Source: Datura wrightii (Eukaryota; Streptophyta; Magnoliopsida; Solanales; Solanaceae). From it: a DNA stretch of 64,000 nucleotides. The stretch covers positions 121,098,001-121,162,000 of the forward strand of contig JASDFA010000010.1 of assembly GCA_035772735.1 (NCBI GenBank). Reading direction: 5' to 3'. Every line of letters starts with the position of its first letter. Positions within the stretch are counted from its first letter, which is position 1. The translations under genes were made by a program, and so were the position numbers. The notes under the pieces are model-generated. The model did not search any database. It was given only the letters and a program-made list of their open reading frames with translations, and was not told where the DNA came from. Of the stretch, positions 1-10,858 are shown piece by piece.

Positions 1-9
1 CCAGGCGGA

Positions 10-1044
10 TTGACTCAAGACATAAATATGCCTCTTTGGAAGTGGGAAGCAGTAAACATGGATTTTGTAGCAGGATTACCCCGTACTAGGCATAGACATG
101 ACTCCATTTGGGTAATTGTCGATAGATTGACGAAATCAACCCATTTCTTGCCAGTAAAATCTACTTTCTCTGCCGAAGATTATGCTGAATTGTATATTGG
201 AGAAATAGTCAGGTTACACGATATCCCAGAATCTATTATCTCAGATAGAGGAACACAATTTACAGCTATATTTTGGCAGTCATTTCAGAGAGGTCTGGAG
301 ACGCAGATTAATTTGAGCACAACATTCCACCCTCAAACAGATGGGCAGGTGGAACGCACTATTCAAACGCTCGAGAATATGCTATGAGTGTGTGTGTTGG
401 ACTTTGGAGGTAGCTATGATGAGCACTTACGGCTGATTGAGTTATCTTATAATAATAGTTACCACTCAGCTATCGAGATGACGCCCTTTAAGGTATTGTA
501 TGGGAGAAAATGTAGATCGCCAATTGGCTAGTTTGAAGTAGGAGAGTCAGCGCTGATTGGGCCAGATATTACTCATCAGTCAGAAGGAAAGGTAAAGCTT
601 ATCATAGAACGCCTACTGACTGCTTAGAGCCATCAGAAATCGTATGCTGATATGCGGCGCAGAAACCTGGAATTTAATATGAATGACTGGGTATTTTTGA
701 AAGTATCTCCAATGAAAGGGGTGATGAGATTCGGCGGAGAATAGGCCAAGTGGCATATGAGTTAGACTTACCTCCTAAGTCAGAGTCTGTTCACCTAGTT
801 TTCCACATGTCCATGCTAAGGAAGTGCATAGGAGATCCCTCCCGAGTCGTTCCAGTCCAAGATGTTCAGGTTACAGAAGATTTGGCCTATGAAGAAGTTC
901 CAGTAGCCATACTAGATCCGCAGATTAAGAACTAAAGATGTTATTTCTGTCAACGTATTATGGCGTAACAGGAACTAAGAAGAAATGAATTTGGAAGCAG
1001 AGGAAGCTATGAAAGTCAGATATCCTCACTTATTTCAAACCTAG
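10..1044 (+). pseudogene. pol: E1 integrase core, C-terminal domain and chromodomain (broken)
   Basis: Integrase inserts the cDNA into host chromatin and the chromodomain guides it to heterochromatin. The first 125 residues hold the catalytic core: MDF (first Asp about 61), SDRGTQF (second Asp about 244) and DGQVERT (Glu about 352), all present. Stops interrupt the frame at 385, 529 and 625. Near 730 a deletion of about 49 bases relative to E8 shifts the frame; VAYELDLPP at 750-776 and the GDPSRVVPV block follow in the new frame to a stop at 933. The chromodomain (NVLWRNRN, then EAEEAMKVRYPHL) is readable in a third frame to TAG at 1042-1044. The zinc-binding HHCC part lies upstream of the window. 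No function can remain. Confidence 0.92.
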
Positions 1045-1312
1045 TCAGCCAAGAGGTATGTTAGTATTGTTATCTTGTGAAGTGCCTTATATTATATGTA
1101 TAACTGAGATAGTCGACTCTAGTCTTTCGAATGATAAATACTGTAGTATTGTGTGGAGTACCTCTATTGGAATTTTCTGCATTTCTAGTTTTTGAGATAG
1201 TCTATATTACAGGGGAAACTCTGCTGAAATTTTTCCAGAATAGGCAAAGCAAGTTAAGATCCTTGCATGCAAAATTTGACATTCGAGGACGAATGTTCTT
1301 AAGGGGGGACGA
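1045..1312 (+). promoter_or_regulatory. E1 3' untranslated leader with polypurine tract
   Basis: This non-coding stretch joins pol to the 3' LTR. It ends in the polypurine tract AAGGGGGGACGA (1301-1312), the primer for plus-strand DNA synthesis, directly before the LTR. The mini-hairpin TTCGAGGACGAA lies at 1282-1293. I see no gene here. Confidence 0.85.
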
Positions 1313-3606
1313 TGTTACACTCCGAAATTTTTAATATTTAGATGGCTTATTCGCATGTTGGTTAAGAGTTTTTGAATGCCATACATGCTGGTGAAGGGGT
1401 CGGGGAAATACTGGATAAGCGACACGTCGAACAATCACAACAGGAGGCTGGCAGACCTCCTCCGCCTTGGCCAATGTGCCACGGAGGTGAGGTGCAGCCC
1501 CAAATATAAAAGCCTCCAAACTTCAGTTTAAATGTTAAATTTCATAAAATTTCAAGAAACTCACAGAGAGAGTAACCAAGAAACAGAGGATGCGAAGGGT
1601 ATGCTATAATTTCCTTCCGATTACGCCGTTATACGCGGTCCAAACTCGGTATAACCTTGGGTAGTGAGGTATTAAGCAGAAAGGAGCATTTCTACGGGTT
1701 TAGTTTCGTGAAATTCGGTCAGCAAACGATCGTGCTACCAAGCTAAGGTAAGTGGAATTGCTCCAAATTAGTGTCAATATACTCGTATCCCTAAAGTGAG
1801 TATTTCTCCCTTTTGGACTTCCGAGAAATAGCGAGTTTTCGGCTGTTCTTTGATAAGTCAAAGTTTGGGCTATATACATATTAAAAGTGATATTTTCTTC
1901 TAGAATATTAATGTATTTAGTCCTAATTGGTATATATATGGATACAGTTGGGAGAAATAGCGTAGTATTGACCAAATTACGCTCGTTAGCCTGGAAATAA
2001 AAAAAAGGTATGTAAAGCCTGTTGCTTCGGCAAGTTAGTAATCCTAGTATAGCAAATAGCGTGAATTCTAGAAGAAAGAATCCAGAAGTCGAGTATTGAG
2101 CCTAGTATGAATCCAGCAAGCATGTTTTATGTTATTATGCTATATTCAGAATAAAAGTCAGTATATCAATATCAGACAGCCAGTTATTATTTCAGATATA
2201 GTTAGCTTAGTAATAGAATCAGTTTAATGTAGAAAAGAGATTCAGAATAGAATATCAAAACATGGATAATATTTTCAGATTGAACATGCTTGCTATATGT
2301 GAATATTGTTTGTTGAGACCTGTTTGTGCTATGAGGGCGCCCTTAAAGCATCCTCGCTGGCCCTGGGTTAATAGCTGTGTCTACTCGCCCGGTAGAGGGT
2401 GAGGATTCGTCACTCCAAGGAGTGGCATGCCGTCCACAGTAGGACAAAGATGGGATGCAGTATTCCCCATAACAGGCTGATCAACATAGCATTATAGCTT
2501 ACCCTATCGAGCGCTTGCGCCCAGGGGGCAGATTACAGATACAGATACAGATACAAATTGTAGTTTACAGTTACAGGAGTCCTCCAGACTCGGGCACAGT
2601 TATATATAGAAGCCATAGCCTGAGTTGCAGACCCAAGGGGGCCGGTAGAGGTGCTCATAGTTAGTAGGCGAGTGGAGTGATTTACTTTTGGATGGTTTTG
2701 ACCCGGGTAGGGGTATATAGATTGTGTGTTGGTTGGCACCTTCAGGCTTATGGGGGCTGGTATAGATTCTTGTATGCTATATATGTGTATATATTACTTA
2801 TTAAATTGATAGATACCATGACGCCGCAGCGACAGGTATGACTTCCATATGCTTTTCAGTACAGGTAAGCTCCCCCCAAATTTTGCCATCCCCGACCGTC
2901 TTAGCCATTTTCTACTATTCATAACTACCATTATTATTGCTTATATTCAGTTATGTTCGGTTTGCTTTACATACTCGGTACCCGTGGTACTGACGCCCGT
3001 CTGGGGCGCTGCATTACTTGCCTGCAGGTACTCATAGACGAGGAGCCGACCCCTCGTGATTCCAACCAGCTCAAGTCATCAGCTCCTGTCCTCCAGAGCT
3101 CGATAGTCAGAGGTCTACTCTATTTTCTTTTGTTATACAGTACAGGTAGGCCAGGGCTCTATCCCGACCATCTTATCAGTATTCTTAGAGGCTTGCAGAT
3201 TGTATATTTCCTGTGGTTAGCTGTACCGGTCATGTGAGGCCGTGTTTATGCCTTAGTTGTTTATGATGGCCGTGTGGGGCCTTATTCGGTTGGTAGTAGT
3301 GACCTTGTCAGTCACGTAGCAGTTTAGCTCCTATTTTCTTGATTCGCAAGTAACTAGACAGCATGGTGGCCTTGTCGGCCCGCATAGGTTCCCTTACGTT
3401 GATATAGTTCTGGTTAACTGTTGTGGTTGTACAGGTGGCTATAGGCCTAGCCGGCCAGGGGCTGTATTTACAGCCGTTACCGTTGATTCGATAATTCAGA
3501 GTTAGAGTCAGCCAGGCACTAGAAGTGCTTAGGCTCAGCGGTCTAGCAGTTCAGGTCCTAGTAGAGCACCAGGTGCCAGTCATACCCCGCAAGGCGGGGC
3601 GTGACA
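1313..3606 (+). repeat. E1 3' LTR (family A, 2294 bp)
   Basis: It starts TGTTACACTC after the polypurine tract and ends GGGGCGTGACA. U3 is short: a TATA box, TATAAAAG, lies at 1505-1512, about 190 bases from the LTR start, after a GC-rich segment (1400-1500) containing GCCACGGAGGTG. The rest is R and U5. A (TACAGA)n-type microsatellite lies at about 2533-2556. The last 120 bases match the S2 and E8 LTR ends closely. Small ORFs inside it have no recognisable product and I treat them as chance. Confidence 0.9.
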
Positions 3607-5144
3607 TAAAGAACCCAACTAGGGTTGGGGTTGATCCAACAGGGAATAAACATACTGGATTATAGCCGGTAACTAAACTTGTAAGATAGCTACTTCAAAA
3701 TAGGGGGATTCTAAAGAAAATCAATAATAAAAGAAAATATCAAAATTCTGATGTTAAGTCAATATTTATGGATAACTAGGGTTTGTGTTCCCCATGGGTT
3801 CATAACTGCTTCGGGTATACACTCGTGATTATCATCAATACTTATAGAACTGATACTTAGGTTCATTCAAATGATCAACCAGTCCCTATTGAATGCCTAT
3901 ACTAAATCACTAGACCAAGTCTCATGAGCAGTATCAAACTATTCGTTAACACTAAGTTCCAGATTTAACTATCCTACAACCACAACTCAAGTTAATACAA
4001 TGATCATCAAAATCAATAATTCTCTTTTCCTGATTTCTACCTCTTCGACCAAAGCAAGTAAAGAATTTGGGCACTTCCTAACGTTGCGCACCGTTAAGAA
4101 ACGTTTAAGCATGAAAAGAATACAATATAAGTGTTTGTATTGGTTTTAAGATCACTTTGTGTAACCCTAGCTTGTTAATTCACCATGGTTCCCACAACCT
4201 TAGCTATGGAGGTTTTAGCCTCTCATAGTTGCAAGGTTGTGATTTGCATTCATGATTAAGAATAAAAATCAATACTTACAATAATGATTGATAAAAACAC
4301 TTTCTTCAATTACTCCACAAAAATCTTGAAAAAGAAGTAGCAAGAACAAGATGAATTCAAGAACACGTTGATCACAAGTTAAGACCAACTTCTCTCTCTC
4401 TCTCAAGGTTTCTACTCTCTAAAACAATCAAACTGACGTCCTCCTATAAAAATAAAACCTAAAACATATTTATACAGACACAAGAATCCTTTTTATAAAC
4501 TAATAGGGTGAATTTCCTTATCTGTCGCCGGTAGTGCCATGACTCGACCTACGATCCGTAGCATGCTCCCAACCCATAGCATGCTCCTACGACCCGTAGC
4601 TTCCTTTCGTACAATCTTAACTGGCTAAATTCTGGCTAAGTGTTGGATATGGGTACGACTCATACCATCAACTCATGACTCGTATTAAGCTCCCGTACTT
4701 TAAATCAGATATTTTGATGTTTTTCTGAAGTTCATCACGACCAGAATGGTATGACTCGTACCTTCGTCTTACGGGTCATACTTTCTTCTCACAGAAGGAG
4801 CCAGATTCAGATATAATTCTTCTGGATTTCATCACGACTTCCTCATCATGACTCGTACAGGCCTGCTATGAATCACACTGGGACTCGTGGGTCACATCTG
4901 CTCAGCCTTAACTTTAAGCAACTTCTCACGACCACCAGTACGACTTGTAGGTCCTTCCTACGATCCGTACTGTGGTCTACACTTTTTGCCCATTTTGCAC
5001 TTTTTAAGCTATCTTTTGAAATTTTCAGTTCCAACATCTGTTTATTCTGTAACAAAAGGAAAAGTACCTCATATCCATATAAATACACCCAAGTCTTTTT
5101 TTTAGTTTTGAGCGTCGAATGTGCTGCAAATCCATAACACATCA
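3607..5144 (-). repeat. A1 3' LTR, cut by the E1 insertion
   Basis: It is collinear with 12926-14454. The missing 52 bases (matching 12874-12925) should lie left of E1, outside the window. On the minus strand it starts TGATGTGTTATGG. A TATA box TATAAATA lies at about 4468-4476 (minus). The U3 part (about 4480-5144) is rich in the word ACGACTCGT and variants, for example at 4546, 4749, 4848, 4946 and 4960. Confidence 0.88.
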
Positions 5145-5162
5145 ACACCCTCAACTTAAGGC
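5145..5162 (-). promoter_or_regulatory. A1 polypurine tract
   Basis: On the minus strand it reads CCTTAAGTTGAGGGTGT and abuts the LTR start TGATGTGT. It aligns with the polypurine tract of A2 (TTTAAGTGTGGGGTGG at about 40743-40760), which supports 5144/5145 as the true LTR edge. Confidence 0.7.
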
Positions 5163-7116
5163 TTTTGCATTTCCTCAGGCAAAGAAATGAAAAACTAGAA
5201 TACGATGCTCAACTAAAAAAAGACTTAAGATACTACAGCCAATACTCAAACAAACCTGCACTTTCTATACAAACTCTATTGACCCTTTCTCATGGTACCA
5301 CATCAACTAATGCATTACAAGAGACCTCAAAACATCATAAACAGGGATTAAGAAATGTCATCTAGCTATCAACATGCAGTCAAGTCATAACCAATTTTAT
5401 TCACACAGACCAACAGTAAAAGCAAACATAATCCATGTACCCTCACACAAATGAAGTCCCCACTCAAATGTGAAATGTCAAACATAATATGGGACTAAGC
5501 AAGTAAGGTGCTCACTCTCTCAAAGAAGTTACAAGTATTATGTGTCAGATACAATAGGCTTTCCCTTATTTTCTCTACTTTTGTTTTTCAGATGGTCGGG
5601 TTAGGATCACTATAGGGCTTGATATGGCTTGTAATGTAGGCTCAAGGCTGGACATGGTAAAGATTGAAGATTTTATAAGTGACTAATCCTTCCTTGGAAC
5701 TGCATATCTTGGCTACACCATTCACCTAATTCACCCTTTTATTCTTTCATTCCCTCTTTCCCCTTTTTCTCCTTTTTATTCACATTTGGATGGGTGTGGT
5801 GTGGTGAGTTTTCACTTTTTTCAGCATTTTCAAAATTTCATTGAGCTTTATTTTTCAAAATTTACATCATTTTTCATCCTTTTCTTTTCATCTCACCACA
5901 CCTCATTTTCCACCATTTCTTTCTTTTCTCTTCTTTTCCTTTCTTCCATTCCTACCTTTTATGAACCCCTACTCTAGACACCCTTAACTTAAGCATTCTT
6001 CTTATATTGAGGTTAACAATATCCAAGAAAGGACCAGGGCCAAAATAGGTTCATTACAAAAAATGGGTACGATTAATTGGTAAATCAAAGAAACATGGTC
6101 TATTAAGGCTCAAACTTGGGATCAAGGGATTCATGCAACTTTTGGTAGGGAAATATAGGATAAAAGTGAGCTAAACAAACAATGGCCTATGATTCCTAAC
6201 CATCCATCCTTAGCCTATGCAGAGACCAACCAGGCAAGTTCTAGATCTACAACACAATACAAAACTGACTAATATACACCACTCACACATGGTACATAAA
6301 CTATTGTCACCTCATTTTTCTGGTTTATACATGGCTTAACATAACATCTCATGTTGACAAACTAAATGACATCCAAAGATCCACAACAATCATGCATGTT
6401 GTCACAAATACATAGCTAATGTATCAGAAAATTTTTAAACATGGTCAATTTTTTTACAAAAACAAACACTAGTGCAATTTTCTTGGTTGAGTACTCCTAA
6501 GCTACTTTCTAATTAAACAAAAATCACATTAATAAAAATAAAAATCCTACACATGCCGATTCTACTTGATAGCATGTCTAAGGGAAGAGAAACACGGCAA
6601 GAAAAACCCTCAGATGGACCAAAAATCCCAAAAATCACAAGTACACCCCCTCCCCTTTTGAAAATTTAGCTTCATCCCCGAAGCATCATCTAGAAGATCT
6701 TAGGTAAGAGAACATACCTGTGGCACACTAGCCACTCCTGTCATCTCGCGGAGGTGGTACCTCCGCTGCAATAGTGGCATTAGCGGTGACCGGTGCGCTC
6801 AAATATGTGTCAGTAGGGGGAGTGGTCCCTCCCTCAATAGTTGTGGCCACTTGGACGACCTTTGAAAATATCTCAGCTGAATGTGGCTCTCCCGAAGGGT
6901 CATGGCCACGGGAAAGTTTGGGATGGGGTGCGATGGAGCTACCTGCTCCTCTAGCTTTCTCTGCAGCTCAGTCATATGTGTGTCATGAGTCTGCGTGCTC
7001 GCTGCTCTAGCCCACTTGTGCTCTTTTCTCTCTTTCTTTCTTCTTTTTCTCAAACTCTCCTCACTAGCATCTTCAGCAGCTCTTTTCTTGCCTTTATCAC
7101 CAGCTACGGTTGGCTC
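5163..7116 (-). other. A1 3' non-coding block with a second polypurine-like tract
   Basis: No gene is supported in this stretch. About 5740-5960 is strongly pyrimidine-rich on the plus strand. At 6645-6661 the minus strand has a second polypurine tract (AAAAGGGGAGGGGGTG), preceded by the mini-hairpin TTCGGGGATGAA (6671-6682), the arrangement seen before true 3' LTRs elsewhere in the window. At 6740-6770 CGCGGAGG and CCTCCGC form a short inverted repeat. An alternative reading is that the 3' LTR extends to 6644 and the 5' LTR is truncated; exact divergence of the two LTRs at 5144/14454, with TGAT/ATCA termini, argues against it. Confidence 0.6.
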
Positions 7117-8878
7117 CTAGTATGCTGCCAAATCAATATCCTCATCAAGCTCCAGAAGAATGGGGGCTACTAACATTGTTTGTTGTCGTGATGACAACTC
7201 AACTACTTGGCTCTGAAGAGCCCACAACTCTGCATGGAGACTGCTGGTATTGGTCTGCTCCACCATTCTCTCATTGAAATGACTTTCAAAACTATCTAGG
7301 CGAGCATGTAGAGCATGAGCTGCTGCGTCTATATCTAACTTGACCCATGGTTTGAAATTATACATCATGACCTGAATCTTACGCTCTACCATGGTCAATA
7401 TCTTAGCTAGCTTTTGGAGGTAGTCTTGTGGTACCAAGATGTACCCTGCTGGTGTCTGAACCTGCATGCTCGGCAATGGTGTAGCTGAGGTGCTGGGAGC
7501 TGACTCTGAATGACCAGCATCTATAGCCGGTGTCTTGCTTTGCTCCTGTGTCATGGGGAAATTCACCTGTATATTCCCTGTTGGCTGAGCTGTTGGGATA
7601 GCTGTGGGAATCTTGGATCTTCCTATCGGGTTCATCTCATCCTGGATAAGGCCTATATGTGCAATTCTATGCCCTCCAATCAACCACTCATCACCCCGTG
7701 GAACTTCTACCCCCATACATAATCTGAATACAAGACTCGGGAATGGGATAGTAGTGATTACTCCCACTACCCAGTCTCGTATCTCCTCAGCTATGATCCT
7801 CAGAATATTAATGGGCGAACATGAGGCATGCAACCAAAGACGCTCTGTCAACACTCATTGTGTTGTCATTGATCTGAGGTGCTAACCGATGGCGCACTAG
7901 TGTCCAGCAAGCTTTTTCAATGAAGTTCAGTGAATTCTTGATCACCTACTTTCCACCTATAACCCATTCAGCCTCATCCTTATTCTCAGCAATCACCTCT
8001 GCTAGCCATTGTAGATGCTTCTGTTGCTCCTGCTCACTCAAGGATTCGATCTGCTTCATTGCCTCCACCCAGTAATCATACTTTGGCATCATCTTGGTTG
8101 GCAATAACTGTGGGACGTACAACAATCGAGCAATGGTCCGATCGAATATATTAACTTCTCAACCTCAGATCATAACATTCTCCAAAAGGGGCTGGTCTTT
8201 TATTTTCTTCCCTTCCTTTGCCTTTACGTCCATTGTGGCCAAGTAGTTGGCATAGAACTCCTGAACTATGTTTTCTGTTTACTATATTGGAGTCTTGGCC
8301 ATCAACTCAAAACCATAGAAGCTAAAAATCCGCTTCATCTCTTCAATTTAATTCAATGCGGTTGTGAGGATCCACGGTTATTCTTGAATGCTCCTCCGTG
8401 GCTTATTTTTGGAGGTGAGAAAGATACCTTGTTCATAGATTTCTTTGGCTCCCAGCACTCTCCATCGGATTGTATGGTTTTCCCTAGGTGGGGTCTTTTC
8501 CTTGGCAACAATAGGAGCCTCTTCCACCAACTCATCACTGCCACTTTCCTCTTCACTATGGGTCTCTCCTGATCCTTCTTCAGCATTAGAGTCGCTCCCT
8601 AACTTTTGACATTCCTCTCTAACTCCCTATTCAGACTGGGGAGCTTGAGCGGATATGGCAGTGGTTGCTTCAGCTTGGTCCTTTACTCTTGCCCTAGTGG
8701 TTGTGGTTCCATCAGTGTCTGAGGTGTCTACTTGATACTCTTTAATCGAACCACTAGGTGAGTCTCTAGCCTTGTCAGACTCAAAGTTAGTTGGTTCATC
8801 AATCAATCTCCTTTGGGCTTTTGGTTCGCCTACCCTGCATTTGTATGTTATTGTACCTGTAGAGAAAGAAGTTAGCAT
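7117..8878 (-). pseudogene. A1 extra ORF: plant retroelement protein of unknown function (broken)
   Basis: The N-terminal third (8878-8350) is acidic and Ser/Glu-rich, followed by TIRWRVLGAKEIYEQG and PRRSIQE, typical of the 'putative plant transposon protein' ORFs I recall from Solanaceae and legume Athila-like elements. The middle has KRIFSFYGFELMAKT, VQEFYANYLATMD, FDRTIARLL and NFIEKACWTLVRHRLAP. After a one-base frameshift near 7815 it continues in another frame as INILRIIAEEIRDWVVGV to the C-terminus at 7117, with a likely amphipathic helix (HALHARLDSFESHF). Stops occur near 8627, 8365, 8285, 8160 and 7950. Its role is unknown; it occupies the place where Athila elements often carry an env-like ORF. 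I claim the domain resemblance from memory only. Confidence 0.7.
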
Positions 8879-10330
8879 TCCATTTTTGAAAAAGAGAAAT
8901 TAGAAAAGAAAGTTGCAGTTTTTCATCACGGGTCAATAGTATGAGTCGTACAACAAAGATACGATTCATAGGAGGTCCCAGATTCTGAGTCATCTAAGCT
9001 ACGACTCGAAGGTACCACTCGTACCATGAAGGTACAGTTCATACATTAAGTCGTCTGATGTAGCTCCTATTTAATGTTCTTCTAAATTTTTATATGACTC
9101 ATGGTATGAACCATAGGTCGATTCCACGAGTTGTACTGAGAGATTTGCTGTGTGACATTATTCAGTTTTGGGGTATGTGTGCTCGATATGACTCGTAGTG
9201 TCTAATTACGATTCGTACTGTGCGTCCTACCCTTTCCAACCTTTGTTGTATTTTTTTTCTCAGTGTGCATTGGTTCTTTTTGTCACATTTTGAGCACTCA
9301 AAATTCCCCCAGGTTTAGGCATGTTTAGAACTCAATTTAACAGTGCTCAACCCTGCCCTATTTCTTTTAGCCATAACCCGTAGCCCATAACCCCTTAAAA
9401 AGTTGAAGTTTCAAACTCAACCCAACAATCAACATCATTTAAGTTTTCATGAGTATCACAGTTTCAACCCAATAAAATTGTATTTCCTTTTGAGTAACAA
9501 TCAATAATAAGTTTTTTTCGAGTATCACAGTCGACTCACAAGGGCTTGAGTTTTGGCCCCTTCCACTTTTATTCATGAGTGATTGAAGAAATTCAAAGTG
9601 GAATACTTACTTTTTTTCTATTTCATGGACCGGAAATCAACTTCTAGGTCTTTACCAAATTAGTTGGAGCAAGGATTTTTGCTCGATTCCTTGGTGATGA
9701 GAAGCTACGGGTGTTGGGGAGGTTACTTCATTCGTGTGTTTGGGGTGTACTTTGAAGTTTAAATAGTTAGGGACAAATTAAAAAAATCTAGGCCGAATCG
9801 GTTTATTTTGGCCCATCACGACTCGTACCACGAGTCGTAGGTAGACCTCACGACTCGTCCCCTGGACTCGTGGGCAAATTGTTAAAGAAAACTTACTTGA
9901 CAACCTACGAATACATCATACAACTCGTACAATTGAGATCCGATCCGTAGGACGACTCGTAGGTCGGGGCTTGGAATCTTTTTGTTCATAACCTCACCAC
10001 GACTGCTGCTATGGCTTGTAGGATCTCATTACGGGTCGTACTGAGATCCATAACAGTTGATGTTTCATCCTCCCGTTTTCAATTTTTCCTGCACACTGAG
10101 CACACATTAGTTCAATAACTTGGGTTGACTCCTATGAAGCGCTTGATTTATCATCGCGGCATGACGTAGGAAGGATGGTTACTCAGACTTCACCAATTCA
10201 CCATTTGGGTTGTCTCCCAAGAAGCACCTGATTTAACATCGTGGCACAATGCAAATCTCTTAACTACTTAGAATTCGTCAAGTGATTCATACTCATCCTC
10301 CAGTGCTGAGATCACACCAAATTCCTTGGG
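8879..10330 (-). other. A1 internal non-coding block with U3-like word arrays and a tandem pair
   Basis: No coding region or RT remnant is visible. Two clusters of the ACGACTCGT word occur, at about 8930-9210 and 9810-10050, including near-palindromic pairs such as CGACTCGTACCACGAGTCG around 9818-9836. At 10121-10163 and 10205-10249 two diverged copies of one unit start GGGTTG and share GAAGC, CTGATTTA-like and CATCG-GGCA blocks. The region separates protease from the extra ORF, where an autonomous element would carry RT, RNase H and integrase. Confidence 0.65.
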
Positions 10331-10858
10331 TTACTTCATTGTCTTGTAGATGTTGAATGTGACCTCCTCTTGATTCAGCCTAAACATCAACAAGCCAGCT
10401 TCTACATCTACTATAGCTCTCCCGGTCGCAAGGAATAGTCGCCCCAAAATGATGGGGACCTCATAATCAACCTCGCAATCCAAAATCATGAAGTCTGCTG
10501 GGAATATAAATTTATCTACCTTTACAAGCACATCGATCAGGATCCCCACCGGCTTCTTAACTATTCTATCGGGCATCAGTACCTGCATGTTGGTTGGTAT
10601 AGGAGTTCCCAATCCTAACTACTTAAATACAACCAAGGGCATCAAATTAATGCTAGCTCCCAGATCATAGAGTGCCCTTGCGAACTCAACATTGCCAATC
10701 ATACATGGTATAGTGAAGGCACTTGGGTCCTCCTTTTTCTGTGCTAAGACCCTTGTAGCTATGGAACTATCGTGATGCACATTGTCAATAGGCTCATCAT
10801 AGCTCACAGATCTCTTCTTTGTCACCAAGTCCTTCATAAATTTTACATATCTTGGCAT
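10331..10858 (-). pseudogene. pro: A1 Athila-type aspartic protease
   Basis: Retroviral-type aspartic protease that would cut the gag polyprotein. One frame holds an N-terminal MPRYVKFMKDLVTKKR linker, then ARALYDLGASINLMP with the active-site Asp in DLGAS (the usual Athila form), one stop at about 10616-10618, then flap and C-terminal blocks VGILIDVLVKVDKF, FMILDCEVD and EVPIILGRLFLATGRA ending at 10331. About 175 residues are recognisable, near full domain length. The single in-frame stop right after the active-site block makes it a pseudogene. It continues from gag in the same strand direction. Confidence 0.88.

Larger units (their letters stand above)
1..3606 (+). mobile_element. E1: 3' part of a family-A Ty3/gypsy chromovirus (integrase end plus 3' LTR)
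   Basis: The visible part runs from the integrase core through the chromodomain, a polypurine tract and a complete 3' LTR; the 5' LTR, gag, protease and reverse transcriptase lie outside the window. The LTR end at 3606 abuts the interior of the A1 3' LTR: the next bases match A1's other LTR from 12926 onward, so E1 was inserted there about 52 bases from that LTR's end. The expected TSD is TAAAG (3607-3611); its partner is outside the window. The LTR and integrase are close to those of S2 and E8 (the CACCTGGTGCC block near the LTR end is shared), which defines family A. Confidence 0.9.

Noticed and set aside
2520..2560. ACAGAT repeats in the E1 LTR as a possible CRISPR or satellite
   Set aside because: Only three to four 6-base units; a small microsatellite within an LTR.
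4868..5154. Three overlapping ORFs on both strands near 4.9-5.1 kb
   Set aside because: They fall inside the A1 LTR and recur in decayed form in the other LTR (14298-14567).
3607..6644. Alternative reading: A1 3' LTR extends to the second polypurine tract
   Set aside because: The two LTR copies diverge exactly at 5144/14454, with TGAT/ATCA termini and an A2-like polypurine tract there. I kept 5144 but list the second tract as a finding.
6774..7173. Several overlapping ORFs on the plus strand and a Lys/Arg-rich ORF on the minus strand
   Set aside because: They lie in the A1 3' non-coding block and tail of the extra ORF, resemble no known family, and composition explains them.
8353..8586. A 77-residue minus-strand ORF with Lys/Arg-rich start
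   Set aside because: It is an alternative frame of the extra ORF; the neighbouring frame carries the conserved GAKEIYEQG block.
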